Origin: a virus
Length of the DNA: 64,000 nucleotides
Reading direction: 5' to 3' (one strand)
Virus record (IMG/VR): IMGVR_UViG_3300050343_000265
Span: 1-64,000 of that record
A model generated the notes under the pieces. The model had not been told where the DNA came from. It worked only from the letters and a program-made list of their open reading frames with translations, and did not search any database. The stretch's first letter is position 1. Each line of letters begins with the position of its first letter. The translations under genes and the position numbers were made by a program. Positions 16,941 to 24,993 of this stretch are shown here, piece by piece.

Positions 16941-17429
16941 ATGCAAAGAATTTCTCCTTTTACTATTGCAGAAGAGATGGTTGCTAATGCATCAGCTCAA
17001 AATGGTCAACGTGGAATGCTTCGTACTTCAGCACCACTAGGCCCACAAGCAATGGCTGCTCCTAGTCCGTACACTGATGTACGTGCTGCTGATGACGCGC
17101 AGGCTTACAACAACTCCAGAATGATGGAGCAAAACATCAATCAAAATACTTTTACTGCCATGCAGCAGGCAGGCGCTAATGCAAAGCGTGGTGTTCAAAA
17201 ACAACAGCTTGCAATGGACAATCAGGAATATAAAGCAAATGCACTCCTTACACAGCGCACAGGTGAAGTTCTCAGCATGATGAATTCGCCAGCCACGTTA
17301 GCAATGGGCAATATGTCGCCACCACAAATGGCAGCATTCCGAGCTGACATTGCAACTGGCAAAGCAATGGCAATGGGAGTTAATCCAGATTTGGTTATGA
17401 ATCAAGTTAACGAACAACGTTACGGTTAA
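16941..17429 (+). CDS. Gln/Met/Ala-rich virion-region protein
   Basis: 162 residues from the ATG at 16941; a TTG two codons upstream is possible but less likely. Helical and polar, with long Gln/Asn/Ala/Met stretches (MMEQNINQNTFTAMQQAGAN) and a C-terminal MSPPQMAAFRADIATGKAM. No family recognised. It lies between scaffold and sigma factor, with a promoter at each end. Confidence 0.6.
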   Translation: MQRISPFTIAEEMVANASAQNGQRGMLRTSAPLGPQAMAAPSPYTDVRAADDAQAYNNSRMMEQNINQNTFTAMQQAGANAKRGVQKQQLAMDNQEYKANALLTQRTGEVLSMMNSPATLAMGNMSPPQMAAFRADIATGKAMAMGVNPDLVMNQVNEQRYG

Positions 17430-17434
17430 TTTAT

Positions 17435-17440
17435 TAGAAT
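17435..17440 (+). promoter_or_regulatory. Late-type promoter hexamer (TAGAAT)
   Basis: ATTAGAATA, 26 nt before the GTG at 17467. Confidence 0.6.
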
Positions 17441-17466
17441 AAAGAGAGTTGTTGTAGATAGTTATT

Positions 17467-17757
17467 GTGCGCTTAGCAGGACAAGAAACACAACACGATC
17501 CTGAGGTATTCCAAACTATTTGGAAACACCTTAAAAGTGATGGCGTGCCAGATCAAGCCGCCAATCAAATGACAGCAGAGATGCTGACTCATGGAGAAGA
17601 TTTTGAAAGCAGTGTAGAAAGATATCAACAGTTCGAAGATAACTATCGATCAAAAGGATTTAACGAACATGCTGCACAAGCAATGGCAGTCGAAGCATTA
17701 GAAGGAAGAGAAGAAGCCCCGAAGGAAAGTATTAGATTTGCTCGCACACATGCTTGA
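17467..17757 (+). CDS. Small acidic helical protein upstream of the sigma factor
   Basis: 96 residues from a GTG start, chosen because it follows a promoter hexamer by 26 nt. The sequence is helical, rich in Gln, Glu and Ala, with two similar segments (DGVPDQAANQMTAEMLTHGE and KGFNEHAAQAMAVEALEGRE) that suggest an internal duplication of a UBA-like or EF-like helical unit. Function unknown. It is next to the sigma gene, so an anti-sigma or sigma-partner role is possible but has no direct support. Confidence 0.6.
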   Translation: MRLAGQETQHDPEVFQTIWKHLKSDGVPDQAANQMTAEMLTHGEDFESSVERYQQFEDNYRSKGFNEHAAQAMAVEALEGREEAPKESIRFARTHA

Positions 17758-17764
17758 CTAAATA

Positions 17765-17770
17765 TAGAAT
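17765..17770 (+). promoter_or_regulatory. Late-type promoter hexamer (TAGAAT) of the sigma gene
   Basis: TAGAATA, 35 nt before the ATG at 17806, a slightly longer leader than usual. If its own product uses this motif, the gene would be self-activating (inference). Confidence 0.5.
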
Positions 17771-17805
17771 AAGGGCTAGATTTAATATATAGACAAGAAA
17801 ACAAT

Positions 17806-18744
17806 ATGTCAGCAAAAATTTCAGGTGATTCCGTACGTTCTTACCTTCGAGATATCGGACGCATTCCACTACTAGAGCATGACGAAGAAATCATACTTGG
17901 TCGTCAAGTTCAACGAATGATGGAAATCAAAGCATGTGAAGATCTACTAAATAAGCCAAGTCAAGAGGACCTAGCTGTATCACTTGGTATTACTACAAAA
18001 GAACTAAAACGTGATATGCGTGATGGTAAAAGAGCCAAAGACAAAATGGTTACGGCAAATCTGCGATTAGTTGTGTCAGTTGCCAAGAAATATACAAAAC
18101 GGAATATGGAATTGCTTGATATTATTCAAGAAGGAACAATTGGATTGGTAAGAGGTGTTGAAAAGTTTGATCCTGGCCGTGGTTACAAGTTCAGTACTTA
18201 TGCATATTGGTGGATTAGACAAGGTATTACTAGGGCAATTGCGGAGAAGTCACGCGCAATACGCTTGCCGATCCACGTCACTGAGAATCTCAACAAGCTT
18301 AAGAAAGCACAGCGGGAGCTAAGTCAGTTAAATGGGGAACTACCAAATGTATTTCAGCTAGCTGACTATCTAGGCTTATCAGTTGAAGAGATCAAAGACC
18401 TGATGTGTAAGGCTAGACAACCTACTTCGCTCGAAATCAAGATTGGTGAAAATCGAGATACTGCATTGATTGATCTACTAGAAGACGAAAGTCAACTGCC
18501 TGACATGTTAATTGAACGTCAGTTCATTAAAGAAGATATTAGAGATTTAATTAAAGACCTGCCTGAGATGCAAGCTGCTGTAATCTCTATGCGCTACGGC
18601 ATAGGTGAAGATATCTTGGAACCAATGTCTATGACAGCTATTGGTCAAGTTTTAAATATGAGCCGTGATCGCGTGCGTACTCTTGAGCAAAAAGCAGTAA
18701 GAGGACTCAGAGAACATAACCAGCAAATTAGTAATTATCTCTAA
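17806..18744 (+). CDS. Sigma-70 family factor of the group 2 type
   Basis: 312 residues. Region 1.2 at ~8-38 (DSVRSYLRDIGRIPLLEHDE), region 2 at ~78-150 with 2.1 NLRLVVSVAKKY, the core-binding LLDIIQEGTIGL, -10 recognition YAYWWIRQGITRAI, then region 3 (RLPIHVTENLNKL) and region 4 at ~250-308 with the helix-turn-helix MTAIGQVLNMSRDRVRTLEQ. Length and motifs match cyanobacterial group 2 sigma factors, without the long region 1.1 of principal sigmas. It would direct host RNA polymerase. Its place inside the head gene cluster suggests control of virion genes, perhaps at the TTARAATA sites. Host origin by transfer is likely, though not shown. Confidence 0.93.
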   Translation: MSAKISGDSVRSYLRDIGRIPLLEHDEEIILGRQVQRMMEIKACEDLLNKPSQEDLAVSLGITTKELKRDMRDGKRAKDKMVTANLRLVVSVAKKYTKRNMELLDIIQEGTIGLVRGVEKFDPGRGYKFSTYAYWWIRQGITRAIAEKSRAIRLPIHVTENLNKLKKAQRELSQLNGELPNVFQLADYLGLSVEEIKDLMCKARQPTSLEIKIGENRDTALIDLLEDESQLPDMLIERQFIKEDIRDLIKDLPEMQAAVISMRYGIGEDILEPMSMTAIGQVLNMSRDRVRTLEQKAVRGLREHNQQISNYL

Positions 18745-18745
18745 T

Positions 18746-18751
18746 TACAAT
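18746..18751 (+). promoter_or_regulatory. Late-type promoter hexamer (TACAAT)
   Basis: ATTACAATA, 26 nt before the ATG at 18778, two bases after the sigma gene stop. Confidence 0.5.
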
Positions 18752-18777
18752 AAGAGTAGGTACCAAGACCACATGCG

Positions 18778-19461
18778 ATGAATGTCACACAACAGGTTAT
18801 AAATATTGAGCAAAGCTACGGTGGGGCTCCTAAAGCAAATCCCGAGTATTATTCAACAAACAAAACACTGGATTATGCGAAAGGATCTAATAGCTTATTA
18901 AATGCTCGATCTGAAATCATAACTTCTGTACCTACAACCTTTGCCTACAAAGACTCGGTTGGTTTGTTTGGTGCAGAGAATGTTTTTATCAAAGTTGATT
19001 TAGATATACAGAGTGGAAAAGGATTTTACCAAAACGTCCCATCTCTTCTTGACAACGGATATTACAGTATATATGTAAATACCACCGATCCTGATATTGA
19101 TTTTTTCTTTGACCCAGCAGAGATGGATTTCGCTCGTGAGTTCTTTCCTGAAAATAGTTTTGAACCTACAACATTAAATGACAACCTTGATAACATTAGA
19201 CATCCGGTAGTAAGTGTATCTATAAATAATTTAAAGACAGGAAACAAATTTGTCGATGCTTGGTTCGATGTTCGGTTGTACACCAAAGATCGTATTGAGC
19301 ACCCGTACGACACTTTATATATTGATCCAAAGAGTTATTTTTATATTGGTTTCCATGCAAGAAACACAAGAAGACTGCCATACAACGTGAGTATGACAGT
19401 CGGTGATTCTTATATTGCAGAACAAGATTTAACTAGTGAGCAAAGACGCTACCTAGTTTAG
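18778..19461 (+). CDS. Virion-region protein of unknown role
   Basis: 227 residues with alternating hydrophobic and polar residues typical of beta-rich proteins (NGYYSIYVNTTDPDIDFFFD, HPVVSVSINNLKTG, SYFYIGFHARNTRRLPYNVS). No signal peptide or membrane segment. No family recognised; a capsid-associated or tail protein is possible from its place just before the capsid gene. It meets the leftward gene at 19458 tail to tail with a 4-nt overlap. Confidence 0.6.
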   Translation: MNVTQQVINIEQSYGGAPKANPEYYSTNKTLDYAKGSNSLLNARSEIITSVPTTFAYKDSVGLFGAENVFIKVDLDIQSGKGFYQNVPSLLDNGYYSIYVNTTDPDIDFFFDPAEMDFAREFFPENSFEPTTLNDNLDNIRHPVVSVSINNLKTGNKFVDAWFDVRLYTKDRIEHPYDTLYIDPKSYFYIGFHARNTRRLPYNVSMTVGDSYIAEQDLTSEQRRYLV

Positions 19462-19916
19462 ATATCCTCTTCGTCTGCGTCCTCAACAACCTCAGGTTCG
19501 GGCTCAGGTGCAGGCACAGGTGGAGTAGGCAAAGGATTGATAGAGCGTTTTAGTACACTACCTCCAGAGATTTTAGAGAACTGATACTCAACCAAAAGGT
19601 CATTGCTGCCTTCACCAAAGACAGCTACACGATCAATAGCTCCTTTGCTGTTCTGTGGGAAGGAGAAATTACCATAGCCATCATGGCGAATTTCCATCGT
19701 CACGGGACCAATGTAAGGAACAACCAAACGTACAGATTCGCCGTTATCCAAAGCTACATTGAAGATCGCTGCTTCGATATATTGAATTGATCCCTTTTTA
19801 TTCCACCAACGTGGAAAGCGATGCACCGATCCACGATTAGGCAGAACCAGCTGCATCTCTGTACCAGTGTGATTGACAACGTCAGTGCCACCCTTGTAAA
19901 CAAGTTTATCGGCCAT
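19458..19916 (-). CDS. Beta-rich protein with acidic Pro/Glu tail
   Basis: 152 residues. The core (~1-120) is beta-rich (VRLVVPYIGPVTMEIRHDGY; VEYQFSKISGGSVL) and the last ~25 residues are Pro/Glu/Asp-rich (PAPEPEPEVVEDADEEDI). Its own leftward promoter hexamer lies 25 nt before the ATG, overlapping the end of the HNH gene. No family recognised; a minor head or decoration protein is possible. Confidence 0.55.
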   Translation of the reverse strand: MADKLVYKGGTDVVNHTGTEMQLVLPNRGSVHRFPRWWNKKGSIQYIEAAIFNVALDNGESVRLVVPYIGPVTMEIRHDGYGNFSFPQNSKGAIDRVAVFGEGSNDLLVEYQFSKISGGSVLKRSINPLPTPPVPAPEPEPEVVEDADEEDI

Positions 19917-19925
19917 TAGTTTTAC

Positions 19926-20312
19926 TTAAATACCTTCTTCTATTTTAGTCATCTTTTCATCAGCACGTTTTGACCATTGAAGATTATCTGCACGGCAATC
20001 TTTTTTGTTGCTGTTGATATGTTTAACAACGCTACAACCTTTAAGTCGCCCATATGGAGTTGGGGGTAATCCAAGAAAAGCAAATGCAACAAGAGTATGC
20101 ACAGGAATAGTTATTAACTTACGGCGTCCAATGCGTTGAGTTAAGTTTACGACTGGGTAACCACCCTTACTTATTTTCTGCTTAAGAATCCTTTCGATCC
20201 TTCCCTTAGTACTTTTAATAAGACCTTTTTGGTTTACATAGTACTCAATGCAGCACTCAAAACCCGGCAATGTATGCACAGGGATCCATTCATTATTGTC
20301 TATAAAGTCCAT
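19926..20312 (-). CDS. HNH homing-type endonuclease with NUMOD4-like start
   Basis: 128 residues from the ATG at 20312 (MDFIDNNEWIPVHTLPGFE), preferred to the longer version from 20366 because the family normally begins near this W-x-x-V-x-G motif. The NUMOD4-like part is followed by the HNH core: IPVHTLVAFAFLG, then VVKHINSNKKDCRADNLQWS, where family members usually have DHINGN. The Asp before the second His is Lys here, so activity is uncertain. A free-standing homing endonuclease inserted between virion genes is a common pattern. Confidence 0.75.
   Translation of the reverse strand: MDFIDNNEWIPVHTLPGFECCIEYYVNQKGLIKSTKGRIERILKQKISKGGYPVVNLTQRIGRRKLITIPVHTLVAFAFLGLPPTPYGRLKGCSVVKHINSNKKDCRADNLQWSKRADEKMTKIEEGI
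19942..19947 (-). promoter_or_regulatory. Late-type promoter hexamer (TAAAAT, leftward)
   Basis: ACTAAAATA on the minus strand, 25 nt before the ATG at 19916, inside the 3' end of the HNH gene. Confidence 0.5.
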
Positions 20313-20393
20313 ATAACCAAGTATTCTGGGGTATCTAAATAATATTATAGCGGTAACTATTAACATCAGTATATGTGACTAGTCGAAGTCACT

Positions 20394-20399
20394 TATAAA
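20394..20399 (+). promoter_or_regulatory. Promoter-like hexamer before the capsid gene (TATAAA)
   Basis: TTATAAAC, 27 nt before the ATG at 20427; weaker match to TTARAATA but correct spacing. A GGAG lies 10-13 nt before the ATG. Confidence 0.4.
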
Positions 20400-20426
20400 C
20401 CTTTTAGCTTACGGAGTTAGAAATCC

Positions 20427-21575
20427 ATGTGGATTGATAATGACTTTCCTAAGCTCCTTGGTGCAGAGCTTTACCGCCCTCACCCTGCCTACATCATTGA
20501 GATGGCAGTTGAGCCGGTAGTTGTCCACGATTTCAGCAAGCAACCCGGCCAGACCGTACAGCTTGATCGTTATCGTTTCTGGGGCAAGCCTGGCACTAAG
20601 GAGTCCCGTGAGCGGACCGCCGATCAAACCCTCGGCACCGCTTCAGCTCGCAACATCGTCAAGGACAAGGTCCTTGTGACTCTGCGTGAGTACACCGGCC
20701 CAGCCGATACCCGCGACACAGCACAGCCTTCTACCTTCAAAGTTGCTCGCGAAACCCTGATCACCGCTCAGCGTTTGCTGCTTGATACTGGCAACCTGAA
20801 TGTGTTCCACCAGTCGATCGGTAGCTTGACGCTGCTTGACGACTATCGCCGTTGGCGCGATCGCGTCTTTGCTAACGAACTGCTGAAAGCAGAAGCAAAT
20901 GGCAAAGCTGACAAAGAGCAAGGTGGCTACTACCTTCCTGGCGACAAAGTCAAAGGCGCATCTGGCGGCACCTTGGGTGTTACCTATGCAACTGGCGAGT
21001 CTGCCAAGTTTGATGTAACTACTGACCTTCTCGAAGTTGTTAAGGACATGCGTAAGCGCAACGTCCCAACTTTCGCTGATGGTTACTACCGCTGCATCGT
21101 GGATCCAACTGCAATGATGCACCTGCGTCAGAACAGCGACTTCCGCGAAATCGCACGTTATCCAGGCACTGGCATGGTCAACCCCATGTCACCCAACCAG
21201 GCACCCAACGCAAACTTCTACCAAGGAATGGGTCCTGCTTACGGCCAAGCTGGCTTTGTTGCTGGTCAACCCGTAATGCCTACTGGCTTCCTCTTTGAGG
21301 GTGTCCGTTGGTTCGAGTCCACCAACCTGCCCGAGACCTCTTACAACCTTGTTGTTACCGATGCTGCTGCTGGCGCTGCTGATTACACAGCTTCCCAGTT
21401 GATCTTCTTCGGTCCTCAAGCTGTGGGTGTGGGTATTGGTGGTAACAATGCGCAGATTCTGTTGAACAACAACGACGACTTCAGTCGTTTCATCATCATG
21501 ATCTGGAGCTTGTTCGCCGGTTTTGAAGTACTTAATAAGGACTTCATCACGGTTGGTTACTCTTTCGTATATTGA
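20427..21575 (+). CDS. Major capsid protein
   Basis: 382 residues. Reading order (scaffold, sigma factor, this gene, putative decoration protein), size, lack of Cys-rich or enzyme motifs and biased C-ending codons typical of a very highly expressed gene all point to the HK97-fold shell subunit. The start WIDNDFPKLLGAELYRPHPA and the central LYGDYRRW-like stretch (LTLLDDYRRWRDRVFANELL) resemble N4-gp56-type capsid proteins, an impression that needs a profile search. A strong terminator lies after the next gene, so the two form one high-level unit. Confidence 0.8.
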   Translation: MWIDNDFPKLLGAELYRPHPAYIIEMAVEPVVVHDFSKQPGQTVQLDRYRFWGKPGTKESRERTADQTLGTASARNIVKDKVLVTLREYTGPADTRDTAQPSTFKVARETLITAQRLLLDTGNLNVFHQSIGSLTLLDDYRRWRDRVFANELLKAEANGKADKEQGGYYLPGDKVKGASGGTLGVTYATGESAKFDVTTDLLEVVKDMRKRNVPTFADGYYRCIVDPTAMMHLRQNSDFREIARYPGTGMVNPMSPNQAPNANFYQGMGPAYGQAGFVAGQPVMPTGFLFEGVRWFESTNLPETSYNLVVTDAAAGAADYTASQLIFFGPQAVGVGIGGNNAQILLNNNDDFSRFIIMIWSLFAGFEVLNKDFITVGYSFVY

Positions 21576-21591
21576 TAGGAGCTAACTAACT

Positions 21592-22161
21592 ATGTCCGTA
21601 ATTTTTCCCGGTAATTATGTCGCACACTTGAACGCTTATCGCGATCAAGGTGTGTTTGCACTTCCAGGCGTTGAGTTTTATCAGGTCGTCGGTGCTGCAA
21701 TTGTTGATGCCAACATTGCAAGCTCCGGTACCCTCACGCCTCAAGTCCAGTCACCTGACCTCCGTCAGGATGACAAGCCACGCTTGAACAAGTCAGTGAC
21801 TGTTCCTGCTGGTGCTGTCGTGTATCGCACGGCTATTAACACTGTCAACCTGTCCTCTACAGGCACCTCTACGGTTGCTGTTGATGGCTTGACAACCGCT
21901 GGCCTGGAAGCATCCTTGGCAGCTGTTGGTGGTGTTTATCCCGCCGCTGGTGGCAAGACAACATTCGATGGTTTCGCAACGACTTCTAGTGAGTCTTCTG
22001 CTGCCACGATCACTATCGCTCACTCAGGTGCTTTGAGCCTGATTGATACTGATAGCTGCGCCGCTGTGATTGTTGAAGTCTGCTACTACTTGTCTGCAGA
22101 CGGCCCTGATTCAGACGACCTTTCCCTCCCTTATAAGACGGAAGCTGGACAAGGTTATTGA
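21592..22161 (+). CDS. Putative capsid decoration or minor head protein
   Basis: 189 residues, 16 nt after the capsid gene stop with AGGAGC before the ATG. Ser/Thr/Ala/Val-rich, beta-type sequence with codon use like the capsid gene, which suggests a similarly abundant product. No signal peptide. It ends before a terminator at 22182. A head-stabilising protein is inferred from context and abundance signs. Confidence 0.6.
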   Translation: MSVIFPGNYVAHLNAYRDQGVFALPGVEFYQVVGAAIVDANIASSGTLTPQVQSPDLRQDDKPRLNKSVTVPAGAVVYRTAINTVNLSSTGTSTVAVDGLTTAGLEASLAAVGGVYPAAGGKTTFDGFATTSSESSAATITIAHSGALSLIDTDSCAAVIVEVCYYLSADGPDSDDLSLPYKTEAGQGY

Positions 22162-22181
22162 TAACTTAGTCCGACATTATA

Positions 22182-22207
22182 AGCGTCTCTTAGGGGGCGC
22201 TTTTTTT
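22182..22207 (+). terminator. Rho-independent terminator after the capsid unit
   Basis: AGCGTCTC, loop TTAG, GGGGCGCT (eight pairs, two of them G-T), then seven T. The clearest intrinsic terminator in the virion half. Confidence 0.85.
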
Positions 22208-22212
22208 GTGTC

Positions 22213-22218
22213 TATAAT
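22213..22218 (+). promoter_or_regulatory. Late-type promoter hexamer (TATAAT)
   Basis: TCTATAATA, 23 nt before the ATG at 22242 and directly after the terminator, so a new transcription unit starts here. Confidence 0.6.
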
Positions 22219-22241
22219 AATGGGGTACGGTATAAATAGTA

Positions 22242-22673
22242 ATGAGTAATCTTTTTCAGGATCAAAAAACAGGCAAGCTTGTTGAGTTTATTAATAAGCA
22301 CGACAAAGAATATGCAATGGTCAGAGACGCTGGAGGCAATATTGCTTATGTATGTCTTGATTCATTAGTTCCTTATGACAAGGACAAAGGTCGTCTAACT
22401 AAAGTAGCTGCACCACAAATTCAACCTGAGCCTGAAGAAGAGCTGCCAGTGCCTGTCGTACCTATTGAAGATACACGCTTAAATCTAAACATGGCACCAG
22501 CAGAACAGATTGCAAAAAGGTTGCCAGGTGTTGGCTATGCCACAGCAAAACGTATTGTCGAACTACGGATGTCACTAAGTGGTGAGCGGTTTAACAACCT
22601 TAAGCAGCTAGAAAATATTCCTCGTGTCAACTGGGACCAGCTCATTGAAGAAGACTTAATCTTTATTAGTTAA
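22242..22673 (+). CDS. Helix-hairpin-helix (ComEA-type) protein
   Basis: 143 residues. The N-terminal ~50 residues look like a small beta barrel (KLVEFINKHDKEYAMVRDAG). The C-terminal part (~85-143) is a tandem HhH domain: LNLNMAPAEQIAKRLPGVGY, TAKRIVELRM, then FNNLKQLENIPRV. This domain binds double-stranded DNA without sequence preference. In the head region it might line a DNA-contacting connector or bind genome DNA; that is inference. Confidence 0.7.
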   Translation: MSNLFQDQKTGKLVEFINKHDKEYAMVRDAGGNIAYVCLDSLVPYDKDKGRLTKVAAPQIQPEPEEELPVPVVPIEDTRLNLNMAPAEQIAKRLPGVGYATAKRIVELRMSLSGERFNNLKQLENIPRVNWDQLIEEDLIFIS

Positions 22674-22701
22674 ACTAGGGTTAGTATTATTGAGGAGATA
22701 A

Positions 22702-23100
22702 ATGCTAACAGTACAAGAAGCACTTTTGTTCCAAGCTGCTAAAGATGAGCAGGATCGAATTGATGCGCAAGGAACTGCTGGTGTTATTGGAGGCATGACC
22801 GGTGCTGTTCTTGGAACTACCGGTGGAATGATTCCTCATAGTATTGGCAAACAGATTAATAAGGCAAGAGGACGTACACCAGCGCGATTTAAAGCGGGTC
22901 CACGTATGGCAGGTGGACTGACGGGCCTAATCCTTGGAGGAGTTTTAGGCGCAGGCACAGCAGCAGTAATGAAGCAAGATAACCCTGCTGCAAACATACT
23001 TGCCAAGATTCAAGCTAAAGGTGAACTAACCGAATACGACGAGTACGCTCTTCAGCAAGTGCTTCGTGACATCTACAGCAATCAATCGAGGATGGCGTAA
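22702..23100 (+). CDS. Small glycine-zipper membrane-type protein
   Basis: 132 residues with two Gly-rich hydrophobic segments (~residues 19-40: GTAGVIGGMTGAVLGTTGGM; ~68-92: GGLTGLILGGVLGAGTAAVM) separated by a basic loop. TGAGGAG precedes the ATG. The stop overlaps the next start (TAATG). Holin, ejected membrane protein or virion channel part are all possible; no family match is visible. Confidence 0.6.
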   Translation: MLTVQEALLFQAAKDEQDRIDAQGTAGVIGGMTGAVLGTTGGMIPHSIGKQINKARGRTPARFKAGPRMAGGLTGLILGGVLGAGTAAVMKQDNPAANILAKIQAKGELTEYDEYALQQVLRDIYSNQSRMA

Positions 23101-23597
23101 TGGAATTAGATGATTATCTAAAATCTAAAACTAGGTTTCATCTGGGATATAACTCAGGTGCACAGCTTCCAGCTGGAGATCGTTCAAGGCTTGAAGAAGC
23201 AATGGCGCTTGTGCCAGATGAGCTTTGGTATAACGAGATTGTTTATCACATCAAACGTTGCGATAACGCTTGGAAGGTAAGTGCATACCTGCCTGATGAC
23301 ATCCTAGATCCAAGTGGTCAAGGCATCGTCAACTTCTCACGTCAAGAAATCATTTCAGGAGATGTGCAACGAACCATCTCGCAATCAGATCCATTAAAAG
23401 GTGATGAGTATTTCCGTGAAATCTATTTACGAGAATGCGATCGATTGGCTGAAACTTTGTATGTAGCTAATTACCGTCGTCCTGAAGTACGGCGCTATGC
23501 CTTTGATCGTTCTGGTGCTGAGTTTATTCTGGCTGTACCTGGCCCTGCAGACACTGCAGTAGGTTCAAGAATTGTTTTACATAATACTTGGCGATAA
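23100..23597 (+). CDS. Putative head-tail connector protein
   Basis: 165 residues, coupled to the gene at 22702. Mixed alpha/beta with Arg-rich helices (EYFREIYLRECDRLAETLYV). No motif is diagnostic. Size and location after the capsid unit would suit an adaptor or head-completion protein, which is offered as inference only. Confidence 0.55.
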   Translation: MELDDYLKSKTRFHLGYNSGAQLPAGDRSRLEEAMALVPDELWYNEIVYHIKRCDNAWKVSAYLPDDILDPSGQGIVNFSRQEIISGDVQRTISQSDPLKGDEYFREIYLRECDRLAETLYVANYRRPEVRRYAFDRSGAEFILAVPGPADTAVGSRIVLHNTWR

Positions 23598-23599
23598 AG

Positions 23600-23605
23600 T
23601 AGAAT
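23600..23605 (+). promoter_or_regulatory. Late-type promoter hexamer (TAGAAT)
   Basis: AGTAGAATA, 27 nt before the ATG at 23633. Confidence 0.6.
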
Positions 23606-23632
23606 ATATCTAGGATATATAGCAAGAAAGTT

Positions 23633-23983
23633 ATGACACAAAAAATCACGATGGGTCGTGATAGGCGACAAGATGCTATCGATGCTCAAAATGCAATGCG
23701 TCAGTACGGTGGATACAATCCTAATGCTGGTGATATCCCCGCAGTGATGCCATCTGCACCATCATCAACAGCAAATGCACCTGCTGATGATCCTATGGAT
23801 CGAACAGGTAGTGTTGCTCTAGGTACATCAGGTACAGAGGAACCTAATCAATCTTCTGAACAATTCCAATCATCTGCTCTTAATGATCGCCTGGCGAACA
23901 TTCAAAGAGGTATTGAACGGAGTGAAGGTAATGCATATAACTCTGGCTATAACAATCGTTCTGTCACTGGGAGCCTAAGCTAA
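23633..23983 (+). CDS. Polar low-complexity virion-region protein
   Basis: 116 residues, rich in Asn, Gln, Ser, Pro and Ala, with no hydrophobic core visible and probably disordered. The stop overlaps the next ATG. Function unknown; the run of coupled genes 23633-24989 suggests products made in fixed ratio. Confidence 0.55.
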   Translation: MTQKITMGRDRRQDAIDAQNAMRQYGGYNPNAGDIPAVMPSAPSSTANAPADDPMDRTGSVALGTSGTEEPNQSSEQFQSSALNDRLANIQRGIERSEGNAYNSGYNNRSVTGSLS

Positions 23984-24501
23984 TGAGTAGACGCGCAAAC
24001 TCTAAAAATCTAGATCCAATGCGCTTTGCACCTGAAGCAAAGTCACTATCCAATCTGCCTGGTTCACCGGAGAATACAAATCCAATGAACATGCGAACTG
24101 CAGGTCAAGAAGCTACTCCTCCAATTGGTGGAACAAGTATTTATAACGACTCAAACCAAAATGGTGTCTACCCACAGATGGGATCTGCAGTACTTAATCC
24201 AATGCAGTACACGCCAACTCAGATGCATAATATGCCAGTAGGACAAAAGCTGAACGCTGGATTTAACTACGGTCTTCAACCACAACCGTCAGCAAATGCT
24301 GGTGACCCACTGGAAGGAAAGCGTTTAGGTGAAAATGCATCCATGAAAGGTCTGATGGCGCATCCTTTTCTAGGAATGACAGGATCACCTGCACTTATTC
24401 CTGGAGCATTCCCTGGGAATATGGCCCAAGGTCAACCGTTGATGCAACCCATGATCACAGTAGACGGACAAAACAATTCTAAGAAAGGAGCTAAAGCGTA
24501 A
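23983..24501 (+). CDS. Met/Pro/Asn-rich virion-region protein
   Basis: 172 residues, low complexity, many Met, Asn, Pro and Gly (NPMQYTPTQMHNMPVGQKLN). Starts and ends in single-base overlaps with its neighbours. No family recognised. Confidence 0.55.
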   Translation: MSRRANSKNLDPMRFAPEAKSLSNLPGSPENTNPMNMRTAGQEATPPIGGTSIYNDSNQNGVYPQMGSAVLNPMQYTPTQMHNMPVGQKLNAGFNYGLQPQPSANAGDPLEGKRLGENASMKGLMAHPFLGMTGSPALIPGAFPGNMAQGQPLMQPMITVDGQNNSKKGAKA

Positions 24502-24989
24502 TGGCTACTACAGCAACTAATAAACAACCATTGCTTGTTGATCGGGTATTTCATAAAGCGGTCAGTGCTATGTCATTGGCATCTGGTTCGGCAACATCAC
24601 TAGACATTGAAGGAACTAATCAGTCAGCAGTGCTGGTGGACTGCAGTGCTAACGATGGGGCTGTGGTGGAAGATCTATATGTAATCGCACGAACAAGTAC
24701 ATCCACGGCCTATACAGCTCTCTTTTATTTGAGTTCTGCTGTTGATTACTTGCGTCCCACAGAAGGTGTATATGTAGGTAAGTTGACAAGCTCAACGACT
24801 AGCGCTGATAAAACATCATCTGCTGATCTTCCAAAAGTTCTGGCACCTCTTGCACATGTTGGATCTAATCCACAAGTACGTGCACTGTATGTTCCCAAAG
24901 GAAATGTACTGTGGTGCACACTACAGCTAGCAGGCTCAGTAAACACAACTGATACGCCAATTATTGCAGCACAGGGCGGATTCTATTAA
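24501..24989 (+). CDS. Beta-rich virion-region protein
   Basis: 162 residues, Ser/Thr/Ala/Val-rich with alternating pattern (ATSLDIEGTNQSAVLVDCSA; NVLWCTLQLAGSVNTTD), similar in style to small jelly-roll decoration or fibre-base proteins. Coupled to the gene at 23983. No family recognised. Confidence 0.55.
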   Translation: MATTATNKQPLLVDRVFHKAVSAMSLASGSATSLDIEGTNQSAVLVDCSANDGAVVEDLYVIARTSTSTAYTALFYLSSAVDYLRPTEGVYVGKLTSSTTSADKTSSADLPKVLAPLAHVGSNPQVRALYVPKGNVLWCTLQLAGSVNTTDTPIIAAQGGFY

Positions 24990-24993
24990 GGCG

